A stretch of DNA of 37,391 nucleotides from assembly GCA_025055795.1 (NCBI GenBank), contig JANWVV010000045.1, forward strand, positions 1 to 37,391. Direction: 5' to 3'. Positions 1-8,019 of the stretch are shown piece after piece (the first letter of the stretch is position 1; every line of letters starts with the position of its first letter). The stretch comes from Gemmataceae bacterium (GTDB lineage Bacteria > Planctomycetota > Planctomycetia > Gemmatales > Gemmataceae). Both the position numbers and the translations under genes were made by a program. The notes under the pieces were generated by a model. It did not search any database. It was given only the letters and a program-made list of their open reading frames with translations, and had not been told where the DNA came from.

Positions 1-77
1 ACGTTCTGGGGGATATCAACTTCAATGTGACGGTCATCGTTGACAAGTCGGTGAAAGTGGTCGAACGCTACGTCTAC
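1..77 (+). repeat. 77-base direct repeat, left copy (in RHS copy A)
   Basis: Bases 1-77 are identical to 1718-1794. The first difference is G78 against A1795, after which a few more bases match (ACCCCTTTG) and similarity becomes patchy. The repeat encodes the RHS core stretch from VLGDINF to ERYVY. The left limit is the window edge, so the repeat may be longer. Confidence 0.95.
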
Positions 78-369
78 GACCCCTTTGTTCAGGTTCAATA
101 CTGACCGGCACCTGGGGTTCTCGTCCGGCGAGTACGGTGGCTTGGGTCTACCTACACCAAGGCGGCCGGTTCGATTCCGTCAGCGGCTTATATCACTTCC
201 GCCATCGCGACTACTCCCCACCTACGGCCACTGGACGACCCTGGATCCGATCGGTTACGAAGCCGGGGATGTTAACCTATATCGTTTTGTCTTCAATGCT
301 CCGAGGATTCACACAGACCCACACGGGTTAGTCGCTGCCCCGTTTCCAGATAACTTTTAGTACAGCATT
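3..369 (+). pseudogene. C-terminal end of an RHS/YD-repeat protein, frameshifted (copy A)
   Basis: Stitching three frames recovers the end of an RHS core. Bases 3-86 read VLGDINFNVTVIVDKSVKVV then ERYVYDPF. A second frame from about 137 reads VYLHQGGRFDSVSGLYHFRH then RDYSP. A third, from about 215, reads HWTTLDPIGYEAGDVNLYRF and ends in a DPHGL motif. The order YDPFG, Y-R-DYSP, LDPIG, NLYRF, DPxGL is the classic end of RHS cores, after which a variable toxin tip begins. At least two frameshifts (near 86 and 210) and a TAG at 358-360 break it. The codons after that TAG stay in the same frame as the downstream tip, so core and tip were probably one protein. RHS proteins form cages that hold a toxin for delivery. 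The left part lies outside the window. Confidence 0.85.
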
Positions 370-885
370 GTGATCCAAAACGCGGCAGTTAGCGGCTCAA
401 AGGGTTTCGGAGTAGGCCTTTGGTGGTCAGAGACATTCAAGAAGTTTCCCGACCCGGCGAGAAACGCGCGACTTGGATACCAACCCCCTCATGACCGCTG
501 GCAGAGAAGCTTCCATTTCGATGTACCGCACCCTGACACTCGCTATAACTATCCTCATATCAATGCTGAGTTCAGGCCATTACGCAGGTTCAATCACACC
601 AGAATCCCAAACTGGCTCTACCGATTTGGTTGCACCAATTTCCTACGGTCGGTAACCAAGTCCACGGTTGTTGTTGGTGTTGCCGTGGATACTTACACGA
701 TTGTGACTGCTCCACCAGGGCAGCGTGGTCAGGCGATCGGTGGAGCTGTGGGTGGTTGGGGTGGTGCGGCGGTCGGAGCAGCGATTGGCAGTATGATTTG
801 CCCTGGAGTGGGGACAGTGATCGGTGGCCTTATTGGGGGATTTGGTGGCGGTGCCATAGGCTCGTGGATCGGCAGTTGGTTCTAA
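370..885 (+). CDS. RHS-associated C-terminal tip, toxin-like with glycine-rich membrane segment
   Basis: This 171-residue reading frame follows the RHS core in the same frame after a TAG and three sense codons, so it is probably the tip of copy A and not an independent gene; the GTG at 370 has no convincing ribosome-binding site. The N-terminal half is polar, with SFHFDVPHPDTRYNYPHINA, a His-rich motif of the kind seen in polymorphic-toxin tips. The C-terminal third is a glycine zipper (AIGGAVGGWGGAAVGAAIGS and VIGGLIGGFGGGAIGSWIGS) able to form a membrane hairpin. Together these suggest a contact-dependent effector with a membrane-inserting tail. I cannot name a toxin family. If the stop at 358 is real, the tip is no longer made as part of the RHS cage. 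Confidence 0.65.
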   Translation: MIQNAAVSGSKGFGVGLWWSETFKKFPDPARNARLGYQPPHDRWQRSFHFDVPHPDTRYNYPHINAEFRPLRRFNHTRIPNWLYRFGCTNFLRSVTKSTVVVGVAVDTYTIVTAPPGQRGQAIGGAVGGWGGAAVGAAIGSMICPGVGTVIGGLIGGFGGGAIGSWIGSWF

Positions 886-995
886 TCTACGCGTCGGACC
901 GAAAGCACCCTACCTGCACGATTGCGCAGCAATGCCCGATGCCCAAACTATGACGGCTTATTGAGAAGGAAAACAGACTGCTTGAGGATATGCAG

Positions 996-1643
996 ATGAG
1001 ATGGCTCATTACCTATTTACGGAAGCTTTTGGGTAGCTTTGGATACAGAGGAACAAAGAAGACGGGACCAGGAATGGAATATACGCTGTACACAAGGGAA
1101 AAAGGACCAATTTGTTATGAATTTCCCCTGTTCCCCTGGGATAGCCCAGGCGAGAGCTTCTTGCAGCAGCTGTTGCATTCTTCTCTCAGTTGGTACTGGG
1201 AAAGCGAGCGAAGATACGATCCGGACCCTACATCTGCAGAATTAGGACTCCCGGCTACCCGGTATTTGACCCCACTTACAGAGGTAAGTGCCGACGAGTT
1301 TATGCGAGATTTAAAGGAACGTGACTTGAACGGGGACATGCGGTTCATAGCCTTGTACGGGACAGATCCGAGGGCTAGCCCGAGTTCTACGATTTGTGTA
1401 TGGCTTCACGAGGCGATTGAGGATTTCTTGAGAGACGAGCAAGGACCACTTTGGCTGGTGGCCATTCAGATAGGCGACTGTAATTACGAGTTAGTATACG
1501 TCACGCACACGCCGCCCGCCCCAGTTCAGGAATTGTTGCGGGCGTGGGGGGTTGGAGATAGACAGCCACGTTGGGTGCGTCGCTACCGCTCATTGGGGGT
1601 GGCGAAACTGGAAGACTATACGTTGCCGTTACATTATTCGTAA
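996..1643 (+). CDS. Unidentified 215-residue protein, possible immunity protein
   Basis: This is the only undamaged frame in the left graveyard. It starts 110 bases after the toxin-like tip and runs to the edge of RHS copy B. Two ATGs are possible, at 990 and 996. The GAGG at 984-987 is eight bases from the second and only two from the first, so I prefer 996. No signal peptide or membrane segment is visible. The protein has an acidic, Trp-rich central part (SADEFMRDLKERDLNGDMRF, then an aromatic beta-rich stretch LWLVAIQIGDCNYELVYVTH). I recognise no family. Position directly after a toxin tip and before a displaced second RHS module is where immunity genes usually lie. The function is inference from context only. 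Confidence 0.65.
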   Translation: MRWLITYLRKLLGSFGYRGTKKTGPGMEYTLYTREKGPICYEFPLFPWDSPGESFLQQLLHSSLSWYWESERRYDPDPTSAELGLPATRYLTPLTEVSADEFMRDLKERDLNGDMRFIALYGTDPRASPSSTICVWLHEAIEDFLRDEQGPLWLVAIQIGDCNYELVYVTHTPPAPVQELLRAWGVGDRQPRWVRRYRSLGVAKLEDYTLPLHYS

Positions 1644-1659
1644 TCCGACCTACGGGAAT

Positions 1660-2066
1660 GGTTTGGTGCTCGGCGACCGCGGCAGTAACGACGATGGCAA
1701 ACTCGACCAAAGCCTGTACGTTCTGGGGGATATCAACTTCAATGTGACGGTCATCGTTGACAAGTCGGTGAAAGTGGTCGAACGCTACGTCTACAACCCC
1801 TTTGGCCAGATCACAATACTGACCGGCACCCGGGTTCACGGCCGGTTAGCGTGGTCGCATAGGTGTATTTGCACCAAGGCGGACGGTTCGACGCTACGAG
1901 CGGCCTGTATCATTTCTGCTATCGCGATTACTCGCCAACCCTGGGCCGATGGACCAACCTCGATTCGAAACGTTACGAAACGGTGGGCGTCAATCTACAG
2001 CGGGTGCTAGGGAGTGCCCGCCAGCGTGTTGAACGAGGAACAGAATGGATTAGGCTGAGACGGTGA
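1660..2066 (+). pseudogene. Second C-terminal RHS module, frameshifted (copy B)
   Basis: The frame through 1660-1850 reads DRGSNDDGKLDQSLYVLGDI then NFNVTVIVDKSVKVVERYVY and NPFGQITILTGT, the same RHS end as copy A with a longer left part. Near 1855 the frame changes, and from 1863 it continues YLHQGGRFDATSGLYHFCYR, DYSPTLGRWTNLDSKRYETV, GVNLQRVL. The NLYRF motif has decayed to NLQRV and no DPxGL or real tip follows; the frame ends after a short basic tail. No start codon with a good binding site precedes it. This looks like a displaced, promoterless C-terminal cassette of the kind RHS loci collect by recombination, now decayed. Confidence 0.8.
1718..1794 (+). repeat. 77-base direct repeat, right copy (in RHS copy B)
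   Basis: This is identical to bases 1-77 at an offset of 1717. The two copies flank the tip and the 215-residue ORF, so recombination between them would delete or swap that cassette. Confidence 0.95.
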
Positions 2067-2089
2067 CGAGTTGCATGCGGGAAGCCAAT

Positions 2090-2127
2090 GCAAGGTGCGG
2101 AGCAGTGTTCGGAATACCGCACCTTGC
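2090..2127. repeat. Perfect 11-bp inverted repeat (hairpin)
   Basis: GCAAGGTGCGG at 2090-2100 pairs perfectly with CCGCACCTTGC at 2117-2127 across a 16-base loop. It lies between the convergent ends of RHS copy B (+) and the FkbM relic (-). No T-run follows on either strand, so a simple Rho-independent terminator is not clear. It could be a terminator relic or a recombination site. Confidence 0.7.
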
Positions 2128-2204
2128 CATGAGAGACAGTTCGACAATCGAAGAGCATACACTTCCGAACTTCTCCGTTTTGTCCTGGTAAGAGCATCGA
2201 ACCT

Positions 2205-3033
2205 TCACTGCTGGAGCCAGAGGAGCCGGTGCTCCTGCGGATTAGCCGAGATGGTTGCCATGTCCGTAGGCACAACTTCGCCGTCATAGTGGATCGAGCG
2301 GAGCGAGTAACCTTCGCATTGATCTGGTGCAGCAGGTTAACCGTTTGCGCCGCGTCGCGCTGAAGGTGTAGCTCCATCACGACGGCTGCGTGCGGGAAAC
2401 GCCGCAGCGTCTTTTACATGCTCTTCCAAACCAGGGCTTCCGCGCCCATAACATCGACCTTGACCAGGTCAAGACGCGGCCAATCGGCTAGAAACGGTCA
2501 AGCGTGGTCGAGGGAACCTGGATAGTCTGGTTGTGCTGATTGCTAGCCCAGCGAACTAATGAACTCGCTCCCAAATTGCTATCATGCAGAACGAAATCCA
2601 CAATACAGTCATCAAGGTTACTGACAACCTTCGGGCAAATCCCGACGCTATGGTAGAACCCGTTGACTGTCAGAGTTTGGGGTAGATACGTCTTGGCCTA
2701 AAGCGGGCTCGGCTCACAAGCGACGACGCGGCCTTCCAAGCCACAGCCGGCAGTCATGAGCACAGTGTAGTAGCCGTAGTTCGCACCGACATCAACGCAC
2801 CACATACAAAGTTGTAGATGCCGGGCAATGGCCAGGGTTACCCAAGCTTCCCATAAGCCATCTAGCACTAGCCGCGGCCCAAGCATCAAGTCGCGAGTAT
2901 CGACGAACGCCGGGTATTCACCAAGGAGCCGACAAAGCATTTGATGGCCAGCGTAGTAGACGCCTATAGCTCGACGATGGCTAACCTCTTCCAACTCGGC
3001 ACGGTTGGACACCAGATGCGACGGTAGCGGCAT
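2205..3033 (-). pseudogene. FkbM-family methyltransferase, broken
   Basis: Frames stitched on the minus strand recover a protein of about 276 residues. The N-terminal part includes the SAM-binding loop CVDVGANYGYYTVLM and the acidic strand VVACEPSPL. After a TAG at 2698-2700 the same frame continues AKTYLPQTLTVNGFYHSVGI to LDRF. After a frameshift near 2490 it reads LADWPRLDLVKVDVMGAEAL, the characteristic FkbM motif (D-L-x-K-x-D-x-x-G-A-E). A TAA at 2414-2416 and another frameshift near 2320 precede the expected ending HRLLWLQQ. FkbM enzymes O-methylate sugars or polyketides. The ATG at 3033 has GGAGG seven bases upstream and follows the glycosyltransferase stop by two bases, so the two were an operon. 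With four lesions it cannot be functional. Confidence 0.85.
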
Positions 3034-3035
3034 GA

Positions 3036-3946
3036 TCAAGCCTCCAAAGGGATGAACTCAATAGGCATGCGTTCATATTCAAGCCACTGGCCCTTCCATA
3101 CCCCGTCGTTGTTGCGTTGCAGATGGCATGTTGGGCGATCAATCCGGCTCAAGGTTAGAATGGTGCGGCAATCGTCTATGTTCACATCCCAACGCCGTTC
3201 GCACTCGGCGGCCCCCTCGCCCACTTTGTGGTTCGTTTCCAGTCGCATCGGTCGTTCATCACAACCGACGCGGCGATACAGGAATCGCCGGCCTGTCAGT
3301 TCAGCGATAACTGGCTGCTCGGCGGGCGTCGGGTCGAGGTTATGCCAGAGCACGCCATCCCAACGCCGGCGTAGGTCGGCCATGAGATTGAAACAGAGTT
3401 CTTAGTTAGCCAGCGAGTTGTTGCGCCGGTTGCCGCCGCCGAGTTTCCACTTGTCCTGACAGCGATGCTGGAAGATGACCTGGCCGTCAAAGTCGTACTG
3501 AACGATAGTATGCTGGTTCCAACCGGGCGGATGTGGTCCCATGGCATATTCGGTACCGAGGAATCGCCTAGCGAGATGGAAGCATTCCTTGTCACCGTAG
3601 ACGACGCGAAACACATAGTCCGAATGCTCTGCATACCAAAGGGCCATGCGGAGTTCACGCCAGCAGCGAGTCTTATCGATCAGGTACTGGCCCGACTCGA
3701 AGGCGATCTCTTTCTGTGCTTGCGGCACCATCCAATCCATGCCGAAGATTTGCCAGACGTCCGGTTTAAGCGTCCAGCAGGCACAGTCAGGCCAGAAGAT
3801 CGCGCCGTGCTCGTCGAACTGCGGGTGTCGAAGATAGATCGGGTCGCGAACGGGTCCGTTGTCAGCATCGAGGAACAGCACCTGGGCGAAGGGGGAGTAG
3901 AGCGTCGCGTAGGGCTTCAACTCCCAGCCGCACAGGATGCGGCCTG
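3036..3946 (-). pseudogene. Nucleotide-sugar glycosyltransferase (MNN1/Mannosyl_trans3-like), broken and chimeric at its start
   Basis: The frame from about 3946 down reads GWELKPYATLYSPFAQVLFL followed by DADNGPVRDP, the donor-binding DxD region of alpha-mannosyltransferase-like GT proteins, then GAIFWPDCACWTLKPDVWQI. A TAA at 3402-3404 interrupts it; the very same frame continues ELCFNLMADLRRRWDGVLWH to the natural end IEFIPLEA at 3036. Only one nonsense change therefore separates the two halves. The normal N-terminus is missing: upstream of GWELK the frame runs into a different protein (see 3947-4117). With the FkbM methyltransferase just downstream it was probably part of a surface-glycan operon. 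Family assignment is from the LDADN and FWPD context; confidence is moderate. Confidence 0.75.
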
Positions 3947-4117
3947 AGGCGTTCTTGACTTTGACAATGCCGCTTTGCCGGATGAACGGGGAGGCCTCGG
4001 TGCCGAAGTGCTTGTGTTGGCCGACGGCAGGGCAGCCTCGAGGAAAGCGTTGTAGGCCACGGCGGTGACCTCGAGCCGCTGGCCAGGTTGGACCTTCTTG
4101 AATGCGTCACCAGCCAT
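3947..4117 (-). pseudogene. N-terminal fragment of an unrelated protein fused to the glycosyltransferase
   Basis: From the ATG at 4117 the frame reads MAGDAFKKVQPGQRLEVTAV then AYNAFLEAALPSAN. After a frameshift near 4030 it continues HKHFGTEASPFIRQSGIVKV and KNASG, and then passes directly into the glycosyltransferase core at about 3946. I associate the KVQPGQ / AYNAF / GIVKVKNASG start with planctomycete proteins found beside phage-like structural genes; that is memory, not a search. The fusion point looks like an illegitimate recombination junction. The ATG overlaps the stop of the preceding fragment (TGATG), as in a phage-type operon. Confidence 0.55.
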
Positions 4118-4380
4118 CAGACGCCAATCCCCAGAAGCGCAAAATCCCCATAAATGCTAAACCCGTCGGACGTAGACAGCCACGGGCTGTTTCACGAACA
4201 AGTTTTCGTCCTCGGCGTCCTGGTAATGGACCCAGAGGTATTCCCAGCGTTTCTTGGCAATGCCACCAATGTCACCGACGGTGAGTTCGCTGGCGTTGAG
4301 ACTAGCGGCGAAGCTAAAGGGCTGATCTCCCAGTCGTTCTGGCCGCGTTTCGATCCCGAGGCACCCAGGAATAGATGATC
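4117..4380 (-). pseudogene. C-terminal fragment of a conserved protein beside the KVQPGQ fragment
   Basis: The minus strand reads FAASLNASELTVGDIGGIAK then KRWEYLWVHYQDAEDENLFV and KQPVAVYVRR. A frameshift near 4160 leads to DGFSIYGDFALLGIGV and a TGA at 4117-4119 that overlaps the next ATG. The ending YGDFALLGIGV looks like a natural C-terminus. The N-terminal part is absent; the decayed transposase begins about 25 bases away at 4402, so the element or a later deletion removed it. I do not know the function; a phage-like or structural role is a guess based on the neighbour. Confidence 0.5.
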
Positions 4381-4401
4381 CCCGGGTTTTGCTTCGTTGG
4401 A

Positions 4402-5819
4402 TCAGGCGACGCGGCACTGGTGTTGCTCCCAGAATCCGTCCCAGCCTTTCGCACCGCTCACATACAATGCCCGCTGCGCCCCGACCGACGCTAACCCCCT
4501 TTCCCCCTCCGCCAAACGGATTCCCGATTACTTCAAACGCTTCCCAATGATTGTGCACCCCGCCTCGGTCGGCTCACTGCCAATGTCCCATCCCCGCGCC
4601 CGATAGGTTGGGTATTCCTTCCGATGCCGATTCCCCTCAAAATACCCCACCAGCTTCCACATCTCCTCCCCAACCAGCCCACCTAGCCGCGGCGGCAACG
4701 ACATCGCACCCAAATGCTCCAACAATGCCTCCTCGCCTCGCTCATAAAGAATCCCCTTGGCCTGTTCCCCCCAGGCAGCACGGGCGGCCTTATCCTCCGG
4801 ATACGACACGGCCGCAAAGTCATGCAAATGCTGGGCGGCATGACATCAGTCCAGGATCATGACTAGGTTGTCCGCCAGGTTTCGCCGCAACGCCTCCTCC
4901 AAGCCGTTGTCCCCATCGGTGATCGCCACCAACTCCCTCCACCTGCCGAATCCCCAACACCGCAGCCTGGGTACGCATCTGCTCCGCTGTCTCCAAGCAC
5001 CTGTTGAGTGACCCGGACTGCGTTGTAGTCGCTACGGGCTACTTTAAGACACCAATGCTCTATTTCGAAAGTTGGAGCAGCCTTCAAACGGTCCAACGCA
5101 AAATCCACCAAATACCGCATGTGCTTCTTGTCCGGCGTATACATCAAGCCGACGTAGAGCATGCGATGCTCTGCCGCGGCGGCACCCGTGCCCCTGCATC
5201 GGCACACTGAAGGCATCCAGCCCGAGGTACACCCGTGGCTGGCCGGCCTAGTGGATCCCGCTCCAACTAGCTACCGCTGTGTCGGACGGAGCAACCGCCA
5301 CTCCTGCTCCTAAACCCGCAAATGCTCCCCGGCTGCCTCCATGCATCGCAGCACCGTCGATGGCGACAGCTGCATCTAGGCATAACGCCACAATACTTGC
5401 TCAGATGCATCAACCAGCGGCACCAGCGCCCCCGCCATTGCCACCAACAGGCGCAGACCTAGCGTTACCCCCTCGTGCAAATCCAACACCTCGTCGTAAG
5501 GACCATAACTTCTATGGCAACGCTGGCAGTCATAATAGAACCGGCGGACCTTTCTTCGCTATGCACAGCGACCATCCGACTCTCTTTGTAGGAGTGGAAC
5601 TTGGCGACCCGTTCACACTCAGAACAGATGGCACTGCACCCTACGTACCCCTTTTTCCGGCTCGCCAGTGTGGTTTGCTGGACCTCGTCGGCTAACTCGA
5701 GTCCTGCATGGCGGAACTCGTTATTCGATCGGCCTGAATTCCTCGTGTTCGGGAACATCGACGTCTCGCTCGACCAGCTTGCGAACGGCTTCTTCCACCT
5801 TTGGTCGGAGTTGTGGCAT
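4402..5819 (-). mobile_element. Decayed ISKra4-like transposase
   Basis: Stitched minus-strand frames recover most of a DDE-type transposase. The start MPQLRPKVEEAVRKLVERDV has its ATG at 5819. A zinc-finger-like region (CSECERVAKFHSYKESR) is followed by RRFYYDCQRCHRSYGPYDEV. Next come LYVGLMYTPDKKHMRY, the acidic strand VAITDGDNGLEEALRRNLAD, a CHAAQHLHDF helix, and the C-terminal block YPTYRARGWDIG then EAGCTIIGKRLK, ending VSGAKGWDGFWEQHQCRVA at 4402. In-frame stops (TAG 5376-5378, TGA 4846-4848, TAA 4528-4530) and several frameshifts make it inactive. The family name rests on the GSxPTEAGC-x-RLKxSG type ending. No terminal inverted repeats could be assigned by eye. Confidence 0.75.
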
Positions 5820-6059
5820 AAGTTACTCAATCTGTTCTTCAGGGGTGGCGAGGCAGCGGTGTTGGGATGCTGGGGTAAGCTATGGGTGGCCTCGTGGTGT
5901 TAGGTGTGGGATGGAATTTCTTTTTGCTTTTGACCTACTGCTCCACCCCACCAATTTCCCAGCTGAGTACAAACTGCAGACCATTCTGTTCAAGGAATGA
6001 TGAGTCAGCAGGCTCTTGACAATAGGCCCCGATATGATACCGTATCAAACTTTAAAAAA

Positions 6060-6380
6060 CTCGTTCCCGTCGATGTCGGGCAAGCCGGGGCGGCCGCGAT
6101 AACGTTCCCAGCGGGAGCAAGGGATCACGCCTACGACTCGGAGGGCCATCGCTGGGTTCTTCGCTGGTTGGGCATCACTTCGGTCCTAGCACGGCGTGGC
6201 GCCGAGAAAAGCAGCGGTCTGGGGGGTCTAGCGCTGGGTGGTGGAACGCACGCTGAGTTGGCTGCACCATTATCGCCGCCTGTGGATTCGTTACGAACGC
6301 CGTGCGGACATTCATCAAGCGTTTTTGGAACTGGGTTGCACCTGATCTGTTATAAATGGCTGATAGGCTCATCCTGTTAA
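6060..6380 (+). mobile_element. IS5-family transposase, C-terminal relic
   Basis: Stitched frames read IPSMSGKPGRPR-like sequence, then DHAYDSEGHRWVLRWLGI, LARRGAEKSSGLG, and after a frameshift RWVVERTLSWLHHYRRLWIR then YERRADIHQAFLELGCT. A last frameshift near 6345 gives LICYKWLIGSSC and the TAA at 6378-6380. The E-R-T-x-x-W-L-x-x-x-R-R-L-x-x-R-Y-E-R block is the IS5-group C-terminus with the catalytic Glu. The N-terminal two thirds are missing. It is on the opposite strand to the neighbouring relics. Confidence 0.8.
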
Positions 6381-6574
6381 AGGGTCTTAGTTCCAAAAAG
6401 AGCTTGGACCAGCATAGCCATAAGAGGGAAACTCAATGGCATGCCTCCGCAATTGCGAGCACGATCCTGAGAGTCCTACCAGTGATGTGAGCGCCCTCAC
6501 CCGCTGATTCACGAGAGGGCCGGCAAGTAACCTAGGGCTCTTGACTCTCAACCCCTTACGATTAAAAGACCTCC

Positions 6575-6690
6575 TCAGCAATGATTGGCCGCTTTGCGTT
6601 GGGCGTCGAGCGAGTTGTACTCCTGCTCTAGCCCCTCCTTAGTCGACTTGCGTGTGTCTATGGCGCAGCGGGCCGTGGTCGCTCGCGGCT
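6575..6690 (-). pseudogene. Serine recombinase, N-terminal relic
   Basis: From 6670 down the minus strand reads RCAIDTRKSTKEGLEQEYNS then LDAQRKAANHC and a TGA at 6575-6577. This matches the start of large serine resolvases (R-C-A-I-Y-T-R-K-S-T, then NSLDAQR). The nucleophile in that family is the Ser of RKST, which is kept, but the expected Tyr is Asp. Everything after LDAQR is lost. It lies directly after the DUF2924 relic, the order normally seen for this recombinase module in planctomycetes. Confidence 0.7.
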
Positions 6691-7077
6691 TGGATTCGCT
6701 GCATCGCTGCCCCTCCAGGCCAAAGAAGCGATAGTCGTTCTACAGCCGCATAGAGTGGTGCCGGGGCGGGGAGGCGGAGATCGGCTGCCTTGACCCGCGT
6801 TGTCGGTCGGGACCGTGGCTGACGTTGCGGACGGTGCCGGCGGCGGCATAACTTGCAACTCAAAGCCGCGGGCCAACTCCTCCACCCGGTGGTGGTGAGC
6901 CCGCTCAAACAGGTCGCTCATGGCCAGGACTTGGAGCATCCAGGGGATCTTGCAGACAAGGTACGTTCGATGGCAGGATCGCGTGGGTTAGCCATATAGT
7001 ACGGCATAACGTTGGCAGAGTTGACCGGTGGACATCTGCTGCAAAACAGCCAACTCGCGCTCAATGTGAAGAGTCAT
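6691..7077 (-). pseudogene. DUF2924 protein, broken (recombinase partner)
   Basis: The start MTLHIERELAVLQQMSTGQL (ATG at 7077, AGGAG upstream) leads through CQRYAVLYG to a TAA at 6988-6990. The same frame resumes PTRSCHRTYLVCKIPWMLQV, LAMSDLFERAHHHRVEELAR. This is the DUF2924 fold that accompanies serine recombinases: a helix, an RxxLxRKIxW segment and a short linker. A single G-to-T change of GAA to TAA would explain the stop. Beyond residue about 70 the frame shifts; a later segment NDYRFFGLEG fits the family's end (W-N-G-x-x-F-F-G-L) and runs into the recombinase relic. Confidence 0.7.
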
Positions 7078-7317
7078 GGTCAGATCTCCTGATGTCTCGG
7101 TGTTCAGACCCCGAACCGTCCACACACTGAGCACAGCGGTTTTGGAGAGATCAAGGTCGACGGGCGGGGTTTCGGACAAGTTCGTTGAGCCGTCAGTGCA
7201 CGGTGACGGGTCGTGGCGTCGTCGCGGGTGGTAGCGGCGGACGCCGCGACCGATGATGGCGCCGAGTCGCTCGAGGCGTTCTTCGGGAGTGAGTTCTGAG
7301 ATCGGACGATCCAACAT
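7078..7317 (-). pseudogene. Small protein upstream of DUF2924, fused by loss of its stop
   Basis: The ATG at 7317 opens MLDRPISELTPEERLERLGA then IIGRGVRRYHPRRRHDP, which resembles a small protein commonly placed ahead of DUF2924 and the recombinase in planctomycetes. A low-complexity acidic and hydroxyl-rich tail follows. No stop separates it from the DUF2924 start, so it now reads straight into MTLHIER in one frame; the original stop was probably lost by a small indel. Function unknown; presumably regulatory for the recombinase module. Confidence 0.5.
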
Positions 7318-7439
7318 GCCGATAGGCTCCGGGACGTGGTGATCTATCGGTTAAGTATGCTCGCCGAAGCCAGGCTGTCCGGAGCGAGAGTAAATTGTTG
7401 GAGATATGCCGTCGGTCAAACGTTGGGGATGGTCATCAC

Positions 7440-7625
7440 TCGGATCGGATAGCCCGGGACCCTCACCCAGCCTTGCGGCCACTTAATTCCAGCTCGCGGA
7501 AGAGGGCTGAAGTAGGTATCGGTTCCCTCCTCCTACAAGCGGAAGAGGGGTTGAAGGGGAAGAATGAGACTCCCACCTCTCGCGAGCGGGAGAGGGACCG
7601 AGGGGGTGATGGTCGCATGACTCAT
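7440..7625. repeat. Degenerate intergenic repeat with small palindromes
   Basis: Two imperfect units share GCGGAAGAGGG followed by TTGAAG-like or CTGAAG-like sequence. The segment includes CCTCTC at 7576-7581 pairing with GAGAGG at 7590-7595. The composition (CCCTCACCC, GGGAGAGGG) resembles dispersed intergenic repeats common in Gemmata-type genomes. An ORF across it is low-complexity and not believable. Confidence 0.45.
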
Positions 7626-7946
7626 CCACCAACCCGCTGGACGTTTTTCTGACGGGACCGATCTCGTTCGAGTCACTTCGCGGTCCGAACCTCCTCTCTA
7701 AACTGTGGGGGCGAGACAGGAAGAGAAACCAAAACTTTCGTACCTAGGACGGTCTGGTTGGGGCTGGGTCAATCTCACGCGGCGGTTGCATCTGTCAGGG
7801 GAAAGAGCATGCCCAGCCACCAGTGATGACAGAACCTGTTGCAGGAGATCACGTTGTGTTACGGGATCGTTGAACCCATGACTAGCGTCGTCGGCTCGAC
7901 GAGAGCAAACCCACGGGCGAAGGGTTTTTAAAAATCGGTAAGACAG

Positions 7947-8019
<73 letters not shown>

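Noticed and set aside
1..2066. Diversity-generating retroelement with template and variable repeats
   Set aside because: Differences between the two RHS copies are not biased to adenines and no reverse transcriptase is present.
2205..4117. Stop-codon readthrough or recoding in the glycan genes
   Set aside because: Both TAA and TAG occur, together with frameshifts; decay explains all of them, while genes right of the tRNA use normal stops.
5279..5695. 138-residue plus-strand ORF
   Set aside because: Pro/Ala-rich antisense shadow of the transposase relic, with no binding site or family resemblance.
7395..7652. 85-residue plus-strand ORF
   Set aside because: Lies across a low-complexity intergenic repeat; charged composition reflects the repeat.
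7905..7935. Terminator near tRNA-Lys (AAACCC...GGGTTTTT)
   Set aside because: The T-run faces the plus strand, where no gene ends; the tRNA is on the minus strand.
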